Assembly: GCA_022560215.1 (NCBI GenBank)
Contig: JADFTO010000021.1
Span: forward strand, 1 to 17,709
DNA from: Pseudomonadota bacterium
GTDB taxonomy: Bacteria > Pseudomonadota > Alphaproteobacteria > Rhodospirillales > 2-02-FULL-58-16
Length of the DNA stretch: 17,709 nt
Direction of reading: 5' to 3'
Each line of letters starts with the position of its first letter. Within the stretch, counting starts at the first letter, position 1. The position numbers and the translations under genes were made by a program. The notes under the pieces are model-generated. The model did no database searches and was not told the DNA's origin. It saw only the letters and a list, made by a program, of their open reading frames with translations. Positions 1-9,097 of the stretch are shown here, piece after piece.

Positions 1-2
1 GC

Positions 3-94
3 GGCGGGGACCGCGGGGCACGGCCGGGATTCGTAAACGGGAGACCGACAGTGGACCCGCGCACCATCTTCGCCCGTGCCCACGGGGACGCCGC

Positions 95-98
<4 letters not shown>
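3..98 (+). CDS. C-terminal end of an unidentified upstream gene, or a short leader ORF
   Basis: Frame 3 is open from the window edge to a TGA at 96-98, giving 31 residues that end ...VDPRTIFARAHGDAA. The TGA overlaps the ampG ATG as ATGA, the usual sign of translational coupling within an operon. An alternative reading is a 15-codon leader peptide starting at the GTG at 51, which has a GGGAG Shine-Dalgarno sequence at 39-43. The fragment is too short for me to recognise a family. Frame 1 is also open until a TAA at 34-36, so the true end of the upstream gene is not certain; the frame-3 peptide looks the more protein-like of the two. Confidence 0.4.
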
Positions 99-1432
<1,334 letters not shown>

Positions 1433-1444
1433 GGGAGAACCGCC

Positions 1445-1960
1445 ATGACCGGAAGAATGAGCATCGTCGATGGCGACATCACCCGGCTCCGGGTGGGCGC
1501 CATCGTCAATGCCGCCAAGGAAAGCCTGCTCGGCGGCGGCGGGGTCGACGGCGCCATCCACGCCGCCGCCGGGCCGGAGCTCTTGGCCGAGTGCCGGACC
1601 ATCGGCGGCTGCCCCACGGGCGAGGCCCGGATAACCGGGGGCTATCGCCTCGCCGCCAGGCACGTGATCCACACGGTGGGCCCGGTCTGGCACGGCGGCG
1701 GCCGGGACGAAGAGGCCCTGCTCGCCGGTTGTTACCGGAACTCGCTGGCCCTGGCCCGGGACAACGGCGTCAGCACCATCGCCTTCCCCGCCATCAGCAC
1801 CGGGGTTTACCGTTTCCCAGCCATCCGCGCCGCCGACATCGCGGCCCGCACGGTGGCGGATTTCCTGGCCCAAAACGGCCTGCCGGAATCCGTGCTCTTC
1901 TGCTGCTTCGGCCGGGCCTCGGCGGACGCCCACCGGGCGGCGCTTAAGGCACTTGCCTAA
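1445..1960 (+). CDS. Macro-domain protein, YmdB/MacroD-like O-acetyl-ADP-ribose deacetylase family
   Basis: This is a single macro domain of 171 residues, the size of E. coli YmdB (177). Members bind ADP-ribose and hydrolyse O-acetyl-ADP-ribose or remove mono-ADP-ribose from proteins. Visible motifs are GDIT (10-13, adenine contact), VNAAKESLLGGGGVDGAIH (21-39), HTVGPVW (75-81) and FPAISTGVYRFP (117-128), the second phosphate-binding loop. Numbering matches YmdB residue for residue here: the catalytic Asp35 is present, but Asn25 of the NAAN motif is Lys (codon AAG at 1517-1519). This may weaken or alter catalysis. A GGGAGA ribosome-binding site precedes the ATG. The stop codon overlaps that of the convergent phosphate transporter by 4 nt, leaving no space for a terminator. 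Confidence 0.88.
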   Translation: MTGRMSIVDGDITRLRVGAIVNAAKESLLGGGGVDGAIHAAAGPELLAECRTIGGCPTGEARITGGYRLAARHVIHTVGPVWHGGGRDEEALLAGCYRNSLALARDNGVSTIAFPAISTGVYRFPAIRAADIAARTVADFLAQNGLPESVLFCCFGRASADAHRAALKALA

Positions 1961-3411
1961 ACGATCCGCATGAGGACGGTGAACAGGAACGCCGCCAGCA
2001 ACGCCGCCGCCGGCACGGTGATCACCCAGGCGCCGGCGATGGTGAACAGGTACTTGCGGCGGACCAGCCGGCGCTTGTAGTTCCGGGGCCAGTTGGTAAG
2101 GAGCTCGCGGTAGAATCCCACCCCGAACACGGCGCCGACGGCGATGTGGGTGGAGCTCACCGGCAGGCCCATGACCGACGCGATGATCACCGTGATGGCG
2201 GCGGCCAGCGCGACGCAGAAGGCGCGGACCGGATTGAGGGTGGTGATCTGCTCGCCGACGGTGCGGATGAGCTTTGGCCCGTAGAGCCCGAGCCCCACCG
2301 ATATGCCGATGGCGCCGATGACGATCACCCACAAGGGAATCCCGACCTCGGTGGAAATGCCGCCCGCCGACAGGGTGCCGACGATGGCGGCCAGGGGCCC
2401 GATGGCGTTGGCCACGTCGTTGGCCCCGTGGGCGAACGACAGCAGCGCCGCCGAACAGATCAGGGGCACCACGAACAGGCCCCTGACCCGGTAGCGGTCG
2501 TTGGCCATGGTCAGTGAACGCTTCAGCACCATGAACCTGGACAGGACGTAGGCGCCGGCGAACGCGGCCCCGCCGACGAGCAGGACCAGGCCCGGGCCGG
2601 GGCGCCATATCTTCTTGAACCCCTTCATGGCCAGGTACATGGAAAAGACCGACGCCATGACCGCGACCAGCACGGGCACCCAGCGCCTGGCGGCGGCCAC
2701 CATGTCTTCCTTGGCGAAGATGGTGAATTTGATGAAGGCCAGGAAGAGCGCCGCGATGACCCCCCCCATGAGCGGCGAGATCACCCAGCTGGCGGTGATC
2801 ATGGACATGGTTCCCCAGTCGACGGCGCCGAAGCCGGTGGCCGCGATCCCCGCCCCCATGACCCCGCCGACGATGGCATGGGTGGTGGAGATGGGGGCCC
2901 CGATGTAGGTGGCGAGGTTAAGCCACAAGGCCGCCGCCAGCAGGGCCGACATCATCGCCCAGACGAAGGTCATGTCGTCTGGCATCAGGGAGGGATCGAT
3001 GATTCCCTTACTAATGGTGTCGACCACGTCGCCGCCGGCCAGGATGGCGCCCGCCGCCTCGAACACGGTGGCGATGAGGAGCGCGCCCGCCATGGTCAGG
3101 GCCTTGGAGCCGACCGCGGGGCCGACGTTGTTGGCGACGTCGTTGGCGCCGATGTTCAAGGCCATGTAGCCGCCGATGACGGCGGCGGCGATGATGATGG
3201 CGCCGTTATCGAAGGGGATGTCCTGAAGGGAAGCGAAGACGGCGGCCAAGAGAAGGAACCCGGCGCCGATTCCGAACTTCAGCATGCCCCGTTCTCCCAG
3301 CGCGGTGGCCCAGGACGGCCGGCCGTTCACGATAGCGGATTTTCCGTCCAGGGAAGGGGTGCCCATCAAGAGCGCTTGGACACTGTGGACGATTCCCGAT
3401 CCACTTTTCAT
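1957..3411 (-). CDS. pit: PiT-family inorganic phosphate transporter
   Basis: This is a 484-residue multi-spanning inner-membrane protein that takes up phosphate, or metal-phosphate complexes, driven by an ion gradient (H+ in E. coli PitA). The internal duplication typical of the family is clear: the signature GANDVANNVGPAVGS at 88-102 recurs as HGANDVANAIGPL at 328-340. The second repeated motif, PISTTHAIVGG (173-183), recurs as PVSSTHIAVGAVFG (417-430). The N-terminal 45 residues before the first helix are polar. The start is supported by an AAAGGGGG ribosome-binding site 4 nt upstream of the ATG. I see no Pho box and no convincing promoter in the upstream gap. The DUF47/PhoU-like partner often found next to pit genes is absent here. 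The family is certain; the transported ion form is not. Confidence 0.93.
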   Translation of the reverse strand: MKSGSGIVHSVQALLMGTPSLDGKSAIVNGRPSWATALGERGMLKFGIGAGFLLLAAVFASLQDIPFDNGAIIIAAAVIGGYMALNIGANDVANNVGPAVGSKALTMAGALLIATVFEAAGAILAGGDVVDTISKGIIDPSLMPDDMTFVWAMMSALLAAALWLNLATYIGAPISTTHAIVGGVMGAGIAATGFGAVDWGTMSMITASWVISPLMGGVIAALFLAFIKFTIFAKEDMVAAARRWVPVLVAVMASVFSMYLAMKGFKKIWRPGPGLVLLVGGAAFAGAYVLSRFMVLKRSLTMANDRYRVRGLFVVPLICSAALLSFAHGANDVANAIGPLAAIVGTLSAGGISTEVGIPLWVIVIGAIGISVGLGLYGPKLIRTVGEQITTLNPVRAFCVALAAAITVIIASVMGLPVSSTHIAVGAVFGVGFYRELLTNWPRNYKRRLVRRKYLFTIAGAWVITVPAAALLAAFLFTVLMRIV

Positions 3412-3496
3412 GGGCCCCCTTTGACTTTAGATTTGCACCTAATTCAAGACTGGTTTTTCAGGCACCCCCGTGGTAATCTCCGAGGTTCGATCAGGG

Positions 3497-3528
3497 GCCC
3501 GGGTGAGATTTCGCCCGGGCGCTTTTTT
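3497..3528 (+). terminator. Strong intrinsic terminator facing +, with no + gene upstream
   Basis: GCCCGGGTGA (3497-3506) pairs with TCGCCCGGGC (3511-3520) as a 10-bp stem including one G-U pair and closed by a GATT loop. It is followed by GC and six T residues (3523-3528). Read on the - strand the hairpin is preceded by A residues and has no U tract after it, so it should terminate only + strand transcripts. Both flanking genes, pit and maeB, are on the - strand. See the finding on a possible small RNA. Confidence 0.75.
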
Positions 3529-3586
3529 ATGGCCGCGTCCGGGGCTCCCGCTTCCCATTCGGGGACCCCGTCCTGCGGCGTTAAGT

Positions 3587-5848
3587 TCAGGTTATGGCGT
3601 CGTGGGCGGCGAGCGCCGCCATGTTCACCAGGTCGGTGACGGTGACGCCCATGGGCACGATCTGCGCCGGATGGGTGAGCCCGATCAGGAGCGGGCCGAT
3701 AAGGGTGCCGCCGCCCAGCTTGTGCACGAGTTGCGGGGCGATGGAGGCGGCGTTGAGGCCGGGCATGATGAGCACGTTGGCCGGCCCGGAAAGCCGGCAG
3801 AAGGGATAGACCCTGGCCATGAGGTCCGAATCCAGGGCGACTTCGGCGTTCATTTCGCCGTCGAACTCGAAGTCCACGTCCATGGCCTCCAGGCGGGCGA
3901 CGGCGTCCCGCACGATGCGGGACTTTTCCGCCATGGGGTGGCCGAAGTTGGAAAAGGACAACAGCGCCACCCTCGGTTCGTGGCCCAGCTGGCGGACCTT
4001 GGCGGCGGTCTTGACGGTGGTGTCGGCGATCATGTCCGGGTCCGGGGTGACGTTGACCGCGGTGTCGGCGATGAACACCGTCCTGCCCCGGTTCACCATC
4101 AGGGTCAGGCCGATGATATGGCCGCCCTCGGCGAGCGCCATGGAGATGTCTTCCAGGGCCACGTGGTAGGTCCGCGTCAGGCCGGTGACCATGGCGTCGG
4201 CGTCGCCGCAGGCGACCATGCAGGCGGCGAAGACGTTGCGCTCCCTGAGGATCATGCGCCGGCAGTCGCGGTGGAGCGCCCCCCGGCGCTGCAGCTTCTC
4301 ATACAGGTATTCGGTGTAGGCGTCGGTGGAGGAACTGAGGGCGGCGTTGTCGATCTCCAGCCCGTCCGCCATGGTCAGGCCCAGGGTGTCCATGGAGTCC
4401 CGGATGCGGTCCTCGCGGCCGACCAGCACCGGCGTCCCGTAGCCCGCGTTGCGGAAGGCGACGGCCGCCCGGATGCTCTTTTCCTCCTCGCCCTCGGCGA
4501 ACACCACCCGCTTGGGATTGTTGCGCACCCGCTCGAAGATGGCCTGCAGGCTTCCCGCCGTCGGGTCCAGGCGGGCGGCGAGCTCATTGGCGTAGGACTC
4601 CATGTCGATGATGGGCTTGCGGGCGACGCCCGAATCCATGGCCGCCTTGGCCACGGCCTGGGGCACCGCCACGATGAGCCGGGGATCGAAGGGCGCGGGG
4701 ATGATGTAGTCGGGTCCGAAGCGCAGGTGCAGGCCCGAATAGGCGGCGGCCACTTCGTCGGGCACGTCCTCCCTCGCCAGTTCGGCCAGGGCCCGGGCGG
4801 CGGCCATCTTCATGGCGTCGTTGATGGTGCTGGCGCGCACGTCCAGGGCGCCCCGGAAGATGTAGGGAAAGCCGAGCACGTTGTTGATCTGGTTGGGGTA
4901 GTCGGAACGCCCCGTGGCGATGATGGCGTCGTCGCGCACCGCCTTCACGTCTTCGGGCGTGATCTCCGGGTCCGGGTTGGCCATGGCGAACACGATGGGC
5001 TTGTCGGCCATGGACTTCACCATCTCCCGGGTGACGGCGTCCTTGACCGACAGGCCCATGAAGACGTCCGCGCCCTCCATCGCCTCGGCCAGGGTGCGCT
5101 TGGTCGTGTCGGCGGCATGGGCCGACTTCCACTGGTTCATGCCCTCCTCGCGGCCCTGGTAGATGACGCCCTTGGAATCGCAAAGGATCACGTTTTCGGA
5201 CTTGACGCCGATGGCCTTGATGAGTTCGGCGCAGGCGATGGCGCCGGCCCCGGCCCCGTTGAAGACCACGGTGACGTCGTCGAAGGACCTGCCCGTCAGG
5301 TCGAGCGCGTTGATGAAGCCGGCGAGGGTGATGACGGCGGTGCCGTGCTGGTCGTCGTGGAACACGGGAATGTCCATGGCCTCGCGGAGCCGCTGCTCGA
5401 TGATGAAGCATTCGGGCGCCTTGATGTCTTCCAGGTTGATGCCTCCGAAGGCGCAGCCCAGGAGGCGCACGCAGTTGACGAACTCATCCACGTCGCGGGT
5501 GTCTACCTCGAGCGCGATGCCGTCGATGTCGGCGAAACGCTTGAACAGGACCGCCTTGCCTTCCATCACCGGCTTGGCGGCCTGGGCGCCCAAGTCGCCG
5601 AGGCCGAGGACGGCCGTGCCGTTGGTGACCACGGCCACGAGATTGCCCTTGGCCGTCAGGTCGTAGGCCAGGTCCGGGTTGCGGGCGATCTCGAGACAGG
5701 GCGCGGCGACCCCGGGCGAGTAGGCGAGCGACAGGTCGCGCTGGGTGATCAGGGGCTTGGTGGCGTGTATCTCGAACTTGCCCGGCCGACCCGAGGCGTG
5801 CATGAGCAGCGCTTCGCGGTCGAGAATCCGTTTTTTCTTGTCGTTCAT
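3587..5848 (-). CDS. maeB: NADP-dependent malic enzyme, hybrid MaeB type
   Basis: This cytoplasmic enzyme decarboxylates L-malate oxidatively to pyruvate with NAD(P)+, feeding pyruvate or acetyl-CoA synthesis and supplying NADPH. At 753 residues it matches E. coli MaeB (759). The malic enzyme part (about 1-430) shows LAYSPGVAAPC (41-51) with the probable catalytic Tyr43, MEGKAVLFK (95-103) with the probable catalytic Lys98, metal ligands around ED (140-141) and FHDDQHGTA (163-171), and a nucleotide fold starting at VVFNGAGAGAIA (194-205). The rest (about 435-753) is a phosphotransacetylase-like domain, which in this family usually has a regulatory rather than catalytic role (acetyl-CoA sensing in E. 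coli). The stress-type gene ends only 22 nt upstream, so one operon is likely. The Shine-Dalgarno sequence is weak (GGGA, about 10 nt before the ATG). Confidence 0.95.
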   Translation of the reverse strand: MNDKKKRILDREALLMHASGRPGKFEIHATKPLITQRDLSLAYSPGVAAPCLEIARNPDLAYDLTAKGNLVAVVTNGTAVLGLGDLGAQAAKPVMEGKAVLFKRFADIDGIALEVDTRDVDEFVNCVRLLGCAFGGINLEDIKAPECFIIEQRLREAMDIPVFHDDQHGTAVITLAGFINALDLTGRSFDDVTVVFNGAGAGAIACAELIKAIGVKSENVILCDSKGVIYQGREEGMNQWKSAHAADTTKRTLAEAMEGADVFMGLSVKDAVTREMVKSMADKPIVFAMANPDPEITPEDVKAVRDDAIIATGRSDYPNQINNVLGFPYIFRGALDVRASTINDAMKMAAARALAELAREDVPDEVAAAYSGLHLRFGPDYIIPAPFDPRLIVAVPQAVAKAAMDSGVARKPIIDMESYANELAARLDPTAGSLQAIFERVRNNPKRVVFAEGEEEKSIRAAVAFRNAGYGTPVLVGREDRIRDSMDTLGLTMADGLEIDNAALSSSTDAYTEYLYEKLQRRGALHRDCRRMILRERNVFAACMVACGDADAMVTGLTRTYHVALEDISMALAEGGHIIGLTLMVNRGRTVFIADTAVNVTPDPDMIADTTVKTAAKVRQLGHEPRVALLSFSNFGHPMAEKSRIVRDAVARLEAMDVDFEFDGEMNAEVALDSDLMARVYPFCRLSGPANVLIMPGLNAASIAPQLVHKLGGGTLIGPLLIGLTHPAQIVPMGVTVTDLVNMAALAAHDAIT

Positions 5849-5870
5849 GTCTTGGAGATCCCAGTAATAT

Positions 5871-6359
5871 CTAATGGATGTGGATGTGAACGTTGACGCC
5901 GCCGTTTTGCTCGAGGATGGCCGTGGCGGCGCGTTCCCTTTCCTCGTCGGGGGTGCGCACCCAGAGGATGACGCTGCCCGCCTCGAGGGAGCGGGCGAAG
6001 TCCTCGGTGTGGGGGGTGGAGGTCACCTCGTCGAGGATTTCCTTGACGGCGACGCCGCCGACGGCGGCGCCGATGATGCCGGCGATGGTGGCCGACACCG
6101 TGCCGCCGACGAGCAGGATGGCGCCGGACGCCACCAGCGGGCCTTCGTACTTCAGCTCTCCCACCAGCGCCGTCAGAACGTCCTTCCAGGGGTTGCCCGG
6201 CTCGCCCGCGGCGTCGATTGATTCGTGGGAGCCGAGCACGCTCAGGTCGGCGCGCTCGAAGCCCGTCCCCTTGAGGGCCTCGATGGCGGCCTCGAAGCTA
6301 TCCCGGTCGGCGAACAGGCCGACGGCCTCCCGGTTTTCGCCCTGCGAGGTCTCGTTCAC
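5871..6359 (-). CDS. Small stress-type protein, YflT-like N-terminus with glycine-rich membrane segment and His tail
   Basis: The protein has 162 residues if it starts at the GTG at 6359. The N-terminus (about 12-43, EAVGLFADRDSFEAAIEAL onwards) resembles the YflT/general stress protein 17M domain. A glycine/alanine-rich hydrophobic stretch at 74-108 could insert into or lie against the membrane. The C-terminal part (about 127-157) looks like a second small alpha/beta unit. The last residues are VHIHIH, an alternating His tail that might bind metal. I chose the GTG because AGGGGG lies 5 nt upstream and a TATGAT -10 box is 36-41 nt upstream. The alternative ATG at 6392 (173 residues) has no ribosome-binding site and would fall at the predicted transcription start. 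The gene ends 22 nt before maeB, so the two are probably cotranscribed. Its molecular function is unknown to me. Confidence 0.75.
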   Translation of the reverse strand: MNETSQGENREAVGLFADRDSFEAAIEALKGTGFERADLSVLGSHESIDAAGEPGNPWKDVLTALVGELKYEGPLVASGAILLVGGTVSATIAGIIGAAVGGVAVKEILDEVTSTPHTEDFARSLEAGSVILWVRTPDEERERAATAILEQNGGVNVHIHIH

Positions 6360-6394
6360 GCCATCCCCCTGTCGATGCAAAAATTCCGGCATCC

Positions 6395-6400
6395 ATCATA
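6395..6400 (-). promoter_or_regulatory. Candidate -10 box for the stress gene/maeB unit
   Basis: On the - strand TATGAT matches TATAAT at 5 of 6 positions. A weak TTGCGT lies 19 nt upstream as a possible -35. Transcription would begin near 6388, giving a leader of about 29 nt to the GTG at 6359. The box lies in the roughly 50-nt divergent gap shared with mutS. Confidence 0.35.
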
Positions 6401-6409
6401 ACGTGATTC

Positions 6410-9097
6410 ATGGCCCCCCACGCAACGGCTATGCTAAAGTCGCGTCCCGTGAACCGTCCCAGGAATAACACTGCCCGCCAGGGGGGCCAGGACGTAACCC
6501 CCATGATGGTCCAGTATCTGGCCATCAAGGAGGAGCACCCCGATAGCCTGCTCTTCTACCGCATGGGGGATTTCTACGAGCTGTTCTTCGACGACGCGGT
6601 GACGGCGGCCCGCACGCTCGACATTACCCTCACCAAGAGGGGCAAGCACTTAGGATCGGACATCCCCATGTGCGGGGTGCCGGTGCACAGCCACGAATCC
6701 TACCTGGCCAGGCTGATCCGCCGCGGTTTCCGGGTCGCCGTCTGCGAACAGACCGAGGACCCAGCGGTTGCCAGGAAGCGCGGGGGCAAGGCGCTGGTCA
6801 GGCGCGAGGTGGTGCGCGTCATCACGTCGGGCACCCTGACCGAGGACACCCTGCTGGACGGCCGCCGCCACAACTTTCTCGCCGCCCTGGCCGAGGCCGG
6901 CGGCGAGCTGGGGCTGTCGTGGATCGACGTCTCCACCGGCGTCTTCCAGTGCCAGCCGATGGCGGCAGGCGACGTGGCCGCCGCCCTGGCCCGCCTGGAG
7001 GCGGGTGAGGTACTGGTTTCCGAGGGACTCCTCGGCAAGCCGGAACTGGACGGGGTGTGGGCCGAATGGGAGGACCGCGTCACCGACCTGCCGGCCTCCC
7101 GCTTCGACAGCGAAGGCGGCCGGCGCCGTTTGCAGTCCCTCTACGGGGTCGGGACCATGGACGGGTTCGGCGCCTTCTCCCGGGCCGAGATGGCGGCGGC
7201 CGGCGCCCTGGTTGAGTACGTGGAGCTGACCCAGAAGGGGCGGCTGCCGAGGATCGACCGGCTGGCCCGCCTGGGCCCGGTGATGGAGATCGACGCCGCC
7301 ACCCGGCGCAACCTGGAATTCACCCGCACCCTGGCGGGCGAGCGTCCGGGCAGCCTGCTCAGCATCATCGACCGCACCATGAGCGGGGCCGGGGCCAGGC
7401 TGCTGGCCGCCCGCCTGGCGGCGCCCCTGACCGACGCCGCCGCCATCGCCGGACGCCTCGATGCGGTCGGCTTTTTCGTCGGCGGGGAACGGGCGAGGGA
7501 GGACTTGCGCCGGCTCCTGAAAGGCTGCCCGGACGTGGAGCGCGCGCTGTCGCGGCTCACCCTCGGACGCGGCGGCCCCCGCGACCTGGCCGTCGTCCGC
7601 GACGGCCTGGCGCTGGCCGCCGAGATGGCGGGCGCCCTCGAGGACGGCGGGCTTGCCGGGCTCCCGGCGGGCGTGGCCGAATGCATTACCTGCCTCGGCC
7701 CCCATGACGAGCTGGTGGATTCGCTCTCCCGCGCCCTCGGCCCGGACCTGCCCGTCCACGCCCGGGACGGGGGCTTCATCGCCCCGGGATACGCGCCCGA
7801 GATGGACGAGCTGCGCGCGCTTCGCGACGAAAGCCGGCGCCTGATCGCCAATCTCCAAAGCCGTTACGCTACCGAAACATCAATCCAGTCCCTGAAGATT
7901 CGCCACAACAACGTGCTCGGCTATTTTATCGAGGTGCCGGCGAGGCAGGCCGACAAGGTGCCGGCGGGCGCGGCAGGCCCGTTCATCCACCGCCAGACCA
8001 TGTCCAACGCGGTGCGCTTCACGACCGTCGAGCTGGGGGAGCTGGAATCGAGCATCGCCCGGGCCGCCGACAGGGCATTGGCCCTTGAGCTCGAGATGTT
8101 CGAGGCGCTCACCGGCGAGGTCACCGGGCGGGCGCCCGGGGTGGCGGCGGCGGCGCACGCCATGGCGGAGCTGGACGTGGCTTCGGCCCTGGCCTTGCTG
8201 GCGGTGGAGCGGCGCTATTGCCGGCCCCTGGTGGAAGATAGTTACGATTTCGAAATAAACGCCGGGCGGCACCCGGTGGTGGAGGCGGCCCTGGAGCAAG
8301 GCGGCGATGGCGCCTTCGTCGCCAACGACTGCGCACTCGCGCCCGATCGCCGGCTGTGGCTGCTCACCGGGCCCAACATGGCGGGAAAGAGCACGTTCCT
8401 GCGCCAGAACGCGCTCATCGCCGTGCTCGCCCAGATGGGGTCCTACGTGCCCGCGGAGTCCGCCCGCATCGGCATGGTGGACCGCCTGTTTTCCCGGGTG
8501 GGGGCGGCCGACGACCTGGCGCGGGGGCGTTCCACGTTCATGGTGGAGATGGTGGAGACGGCGGCCATCCTCAATCAGGCGGGTCCCCGGTCCCTGGTGA
8601 TATTAGATGAGATCGGCCGCGGCACCGCCACTTTCGACGGCCTCTCCATCGCCTGGGCGGTGGTGGAGAACCTGATCAGGGTGAACCGCAGCCGGGCGCT
8701 CTTCGCCACCCACTATCACGAACTCACGTCGATCGGGCTGGACGGCCTCGCCTGCTACACCATGCGGGTGAAGGAATGGCGGGGCGACGTGGTCTTCCTG
8801 CACGAAGTGACCCCCGGCGCCGCCGACCGCTCCTACGGTATCCACGTGGGGAAGCTGGCGGGCCTCCCTCCGGAGGTCGTGGCAAGGGCGGAACAAGTCT
8901 TGCAAACCCTTGAAAAAGGGGAACAAACCGCCGGCCTGGCCGGGCTCGCCGACGATTTGCCCCTGTTCGCTTCCAGCACCGGTCCCGGCCCCCTGGAGGA
9001 GGCCCTGGCCGGCATCGACGCCGACTCCCTGACGCCGAAGCAGGCCCTGGAACTGGTCTACCGCCTCAAGGCCCTGGCGGCGGGTGAAAAGGACTAG
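6410..9097 (+). CDS. mutS: DNA mismatch repair protein MutS
   Basis: This is the mismatch-recognition ATPase that binds mispairs as a dimer and recruits MutL. From the first ATG it has 895 residues, normal for alphaproteobacterial MutS. The mismatch-reading F-x-E motif is in GDFYELFF (53-60; Phe55, Glu57). The middle of the protein has the connector, lever and clamp regions expected of the family. The ABC-type ATPase has Walker A GPNMAGKS (654-661), the STFMVEM signature (about 707-713) and Walker B LDEIGRGT (732-739). A C-terminal helical tail follows. The start is uncertain: the ATGs at 6410 and 6431, the GTG at 6449 and the ATG at 6503 are all in frame, none has a good ribosome-binding site, and the first 30 residues are outside the conserved domain. 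The stop TAG overlaps the stop of the convergent hydrolase gene. Confidence 0.97.
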   Translation: MAPHATAMLKSRPVNRPRNNTARQGGQDVTPMMVQYLAIKEEHPDSLLFYRMGDFYELFFDDAVTAARTLDITLTKRGKHLGSDIPMCGVPVHSHESYLARLIRRGFRVAVCEQTEDPAVARKRGGKALVRREVVRVITSGTLTEDTLLDGRRHNFLAALAEAGGELGLSWIDVSTGVFQCQPMAAGDVAAALARLEAGEVLVSEGLLGKPELDGVWAEWEDRVTDLPASRFDSEGGRRRLQSLYGVGTMDGFGAFSRAEMAAAGALVEYVELTQKGRLPRIDRLARLGPVMEIDAATRRNLEFTRTLAGERPGSLLSIIDRTMSGAGARLLAARLAAPLTDAAAIAGRLDAVGFFVGGERAREDLRRLLKGCPDVERALSRLTLGRGGPRDLAVVRDGLALAAEMAGALEDGGLAGLPAGVAECITCLGPHDELVDSLSRALGPDLPVHARDGGFIAPGYAPEMDELRALRDESRRLIANLQSRYATETSIQSLKIRHNNVLGYFIEVPARQADKVPAGAAGPFIHRQTMSNAVRFTTVELGELESSIARAADRALALELEMFEALTGEVTGRAPGVAAAAHAMAELDVASALALLAVERRYCRPLVEDSYDFEINAGRHPVVEAALEQGGDGAFVANDCALAPDRRLWLLTGPNMAGKSTFLRQNALIAVLAQMGSYVPAESARIGMVDRLFSRVGAADDLARGRSTFMVEMVETAAILNQAGPRSLVILDEIGRGTATFDGLSIAWAVVENLIRVNRSRALFATHYHELTSIGLDGLACYTMRVKEWRGDVVFLHEVTPGAADRSYGIHVGKLAGLPPEVVARAEQVLQTLEKGEQTAGLAGLADDLPLFASSTGPGPLEEALAGIDADSLTPKQALELVYRLKALAAGEKD

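Noticed and set aside
3412..3450. Pho box upstream of pit
   Set aside because: I looked for the direct-repeat CTGTCAT-type pattern and did not find it; phosphate control through PhoB is not supported by the sequence here.
3479..3498. tRNA-like GGTTCGATC string upstream of the orphan terminator
   Set aside because: It resembles a T-loop, but the flanking bases do not pair as a T-stem and no acceptor, D or anticodon arm is present.
3470..5896. 808-codon open frame antisense to maeB
   Set aside because: It mirrors the maeB coding region codon by codon, gives a low-complexity Gly/His/Val/Asp-rich product with no recognisable domain, and is expected from the codon bias of a GC-rich gene.
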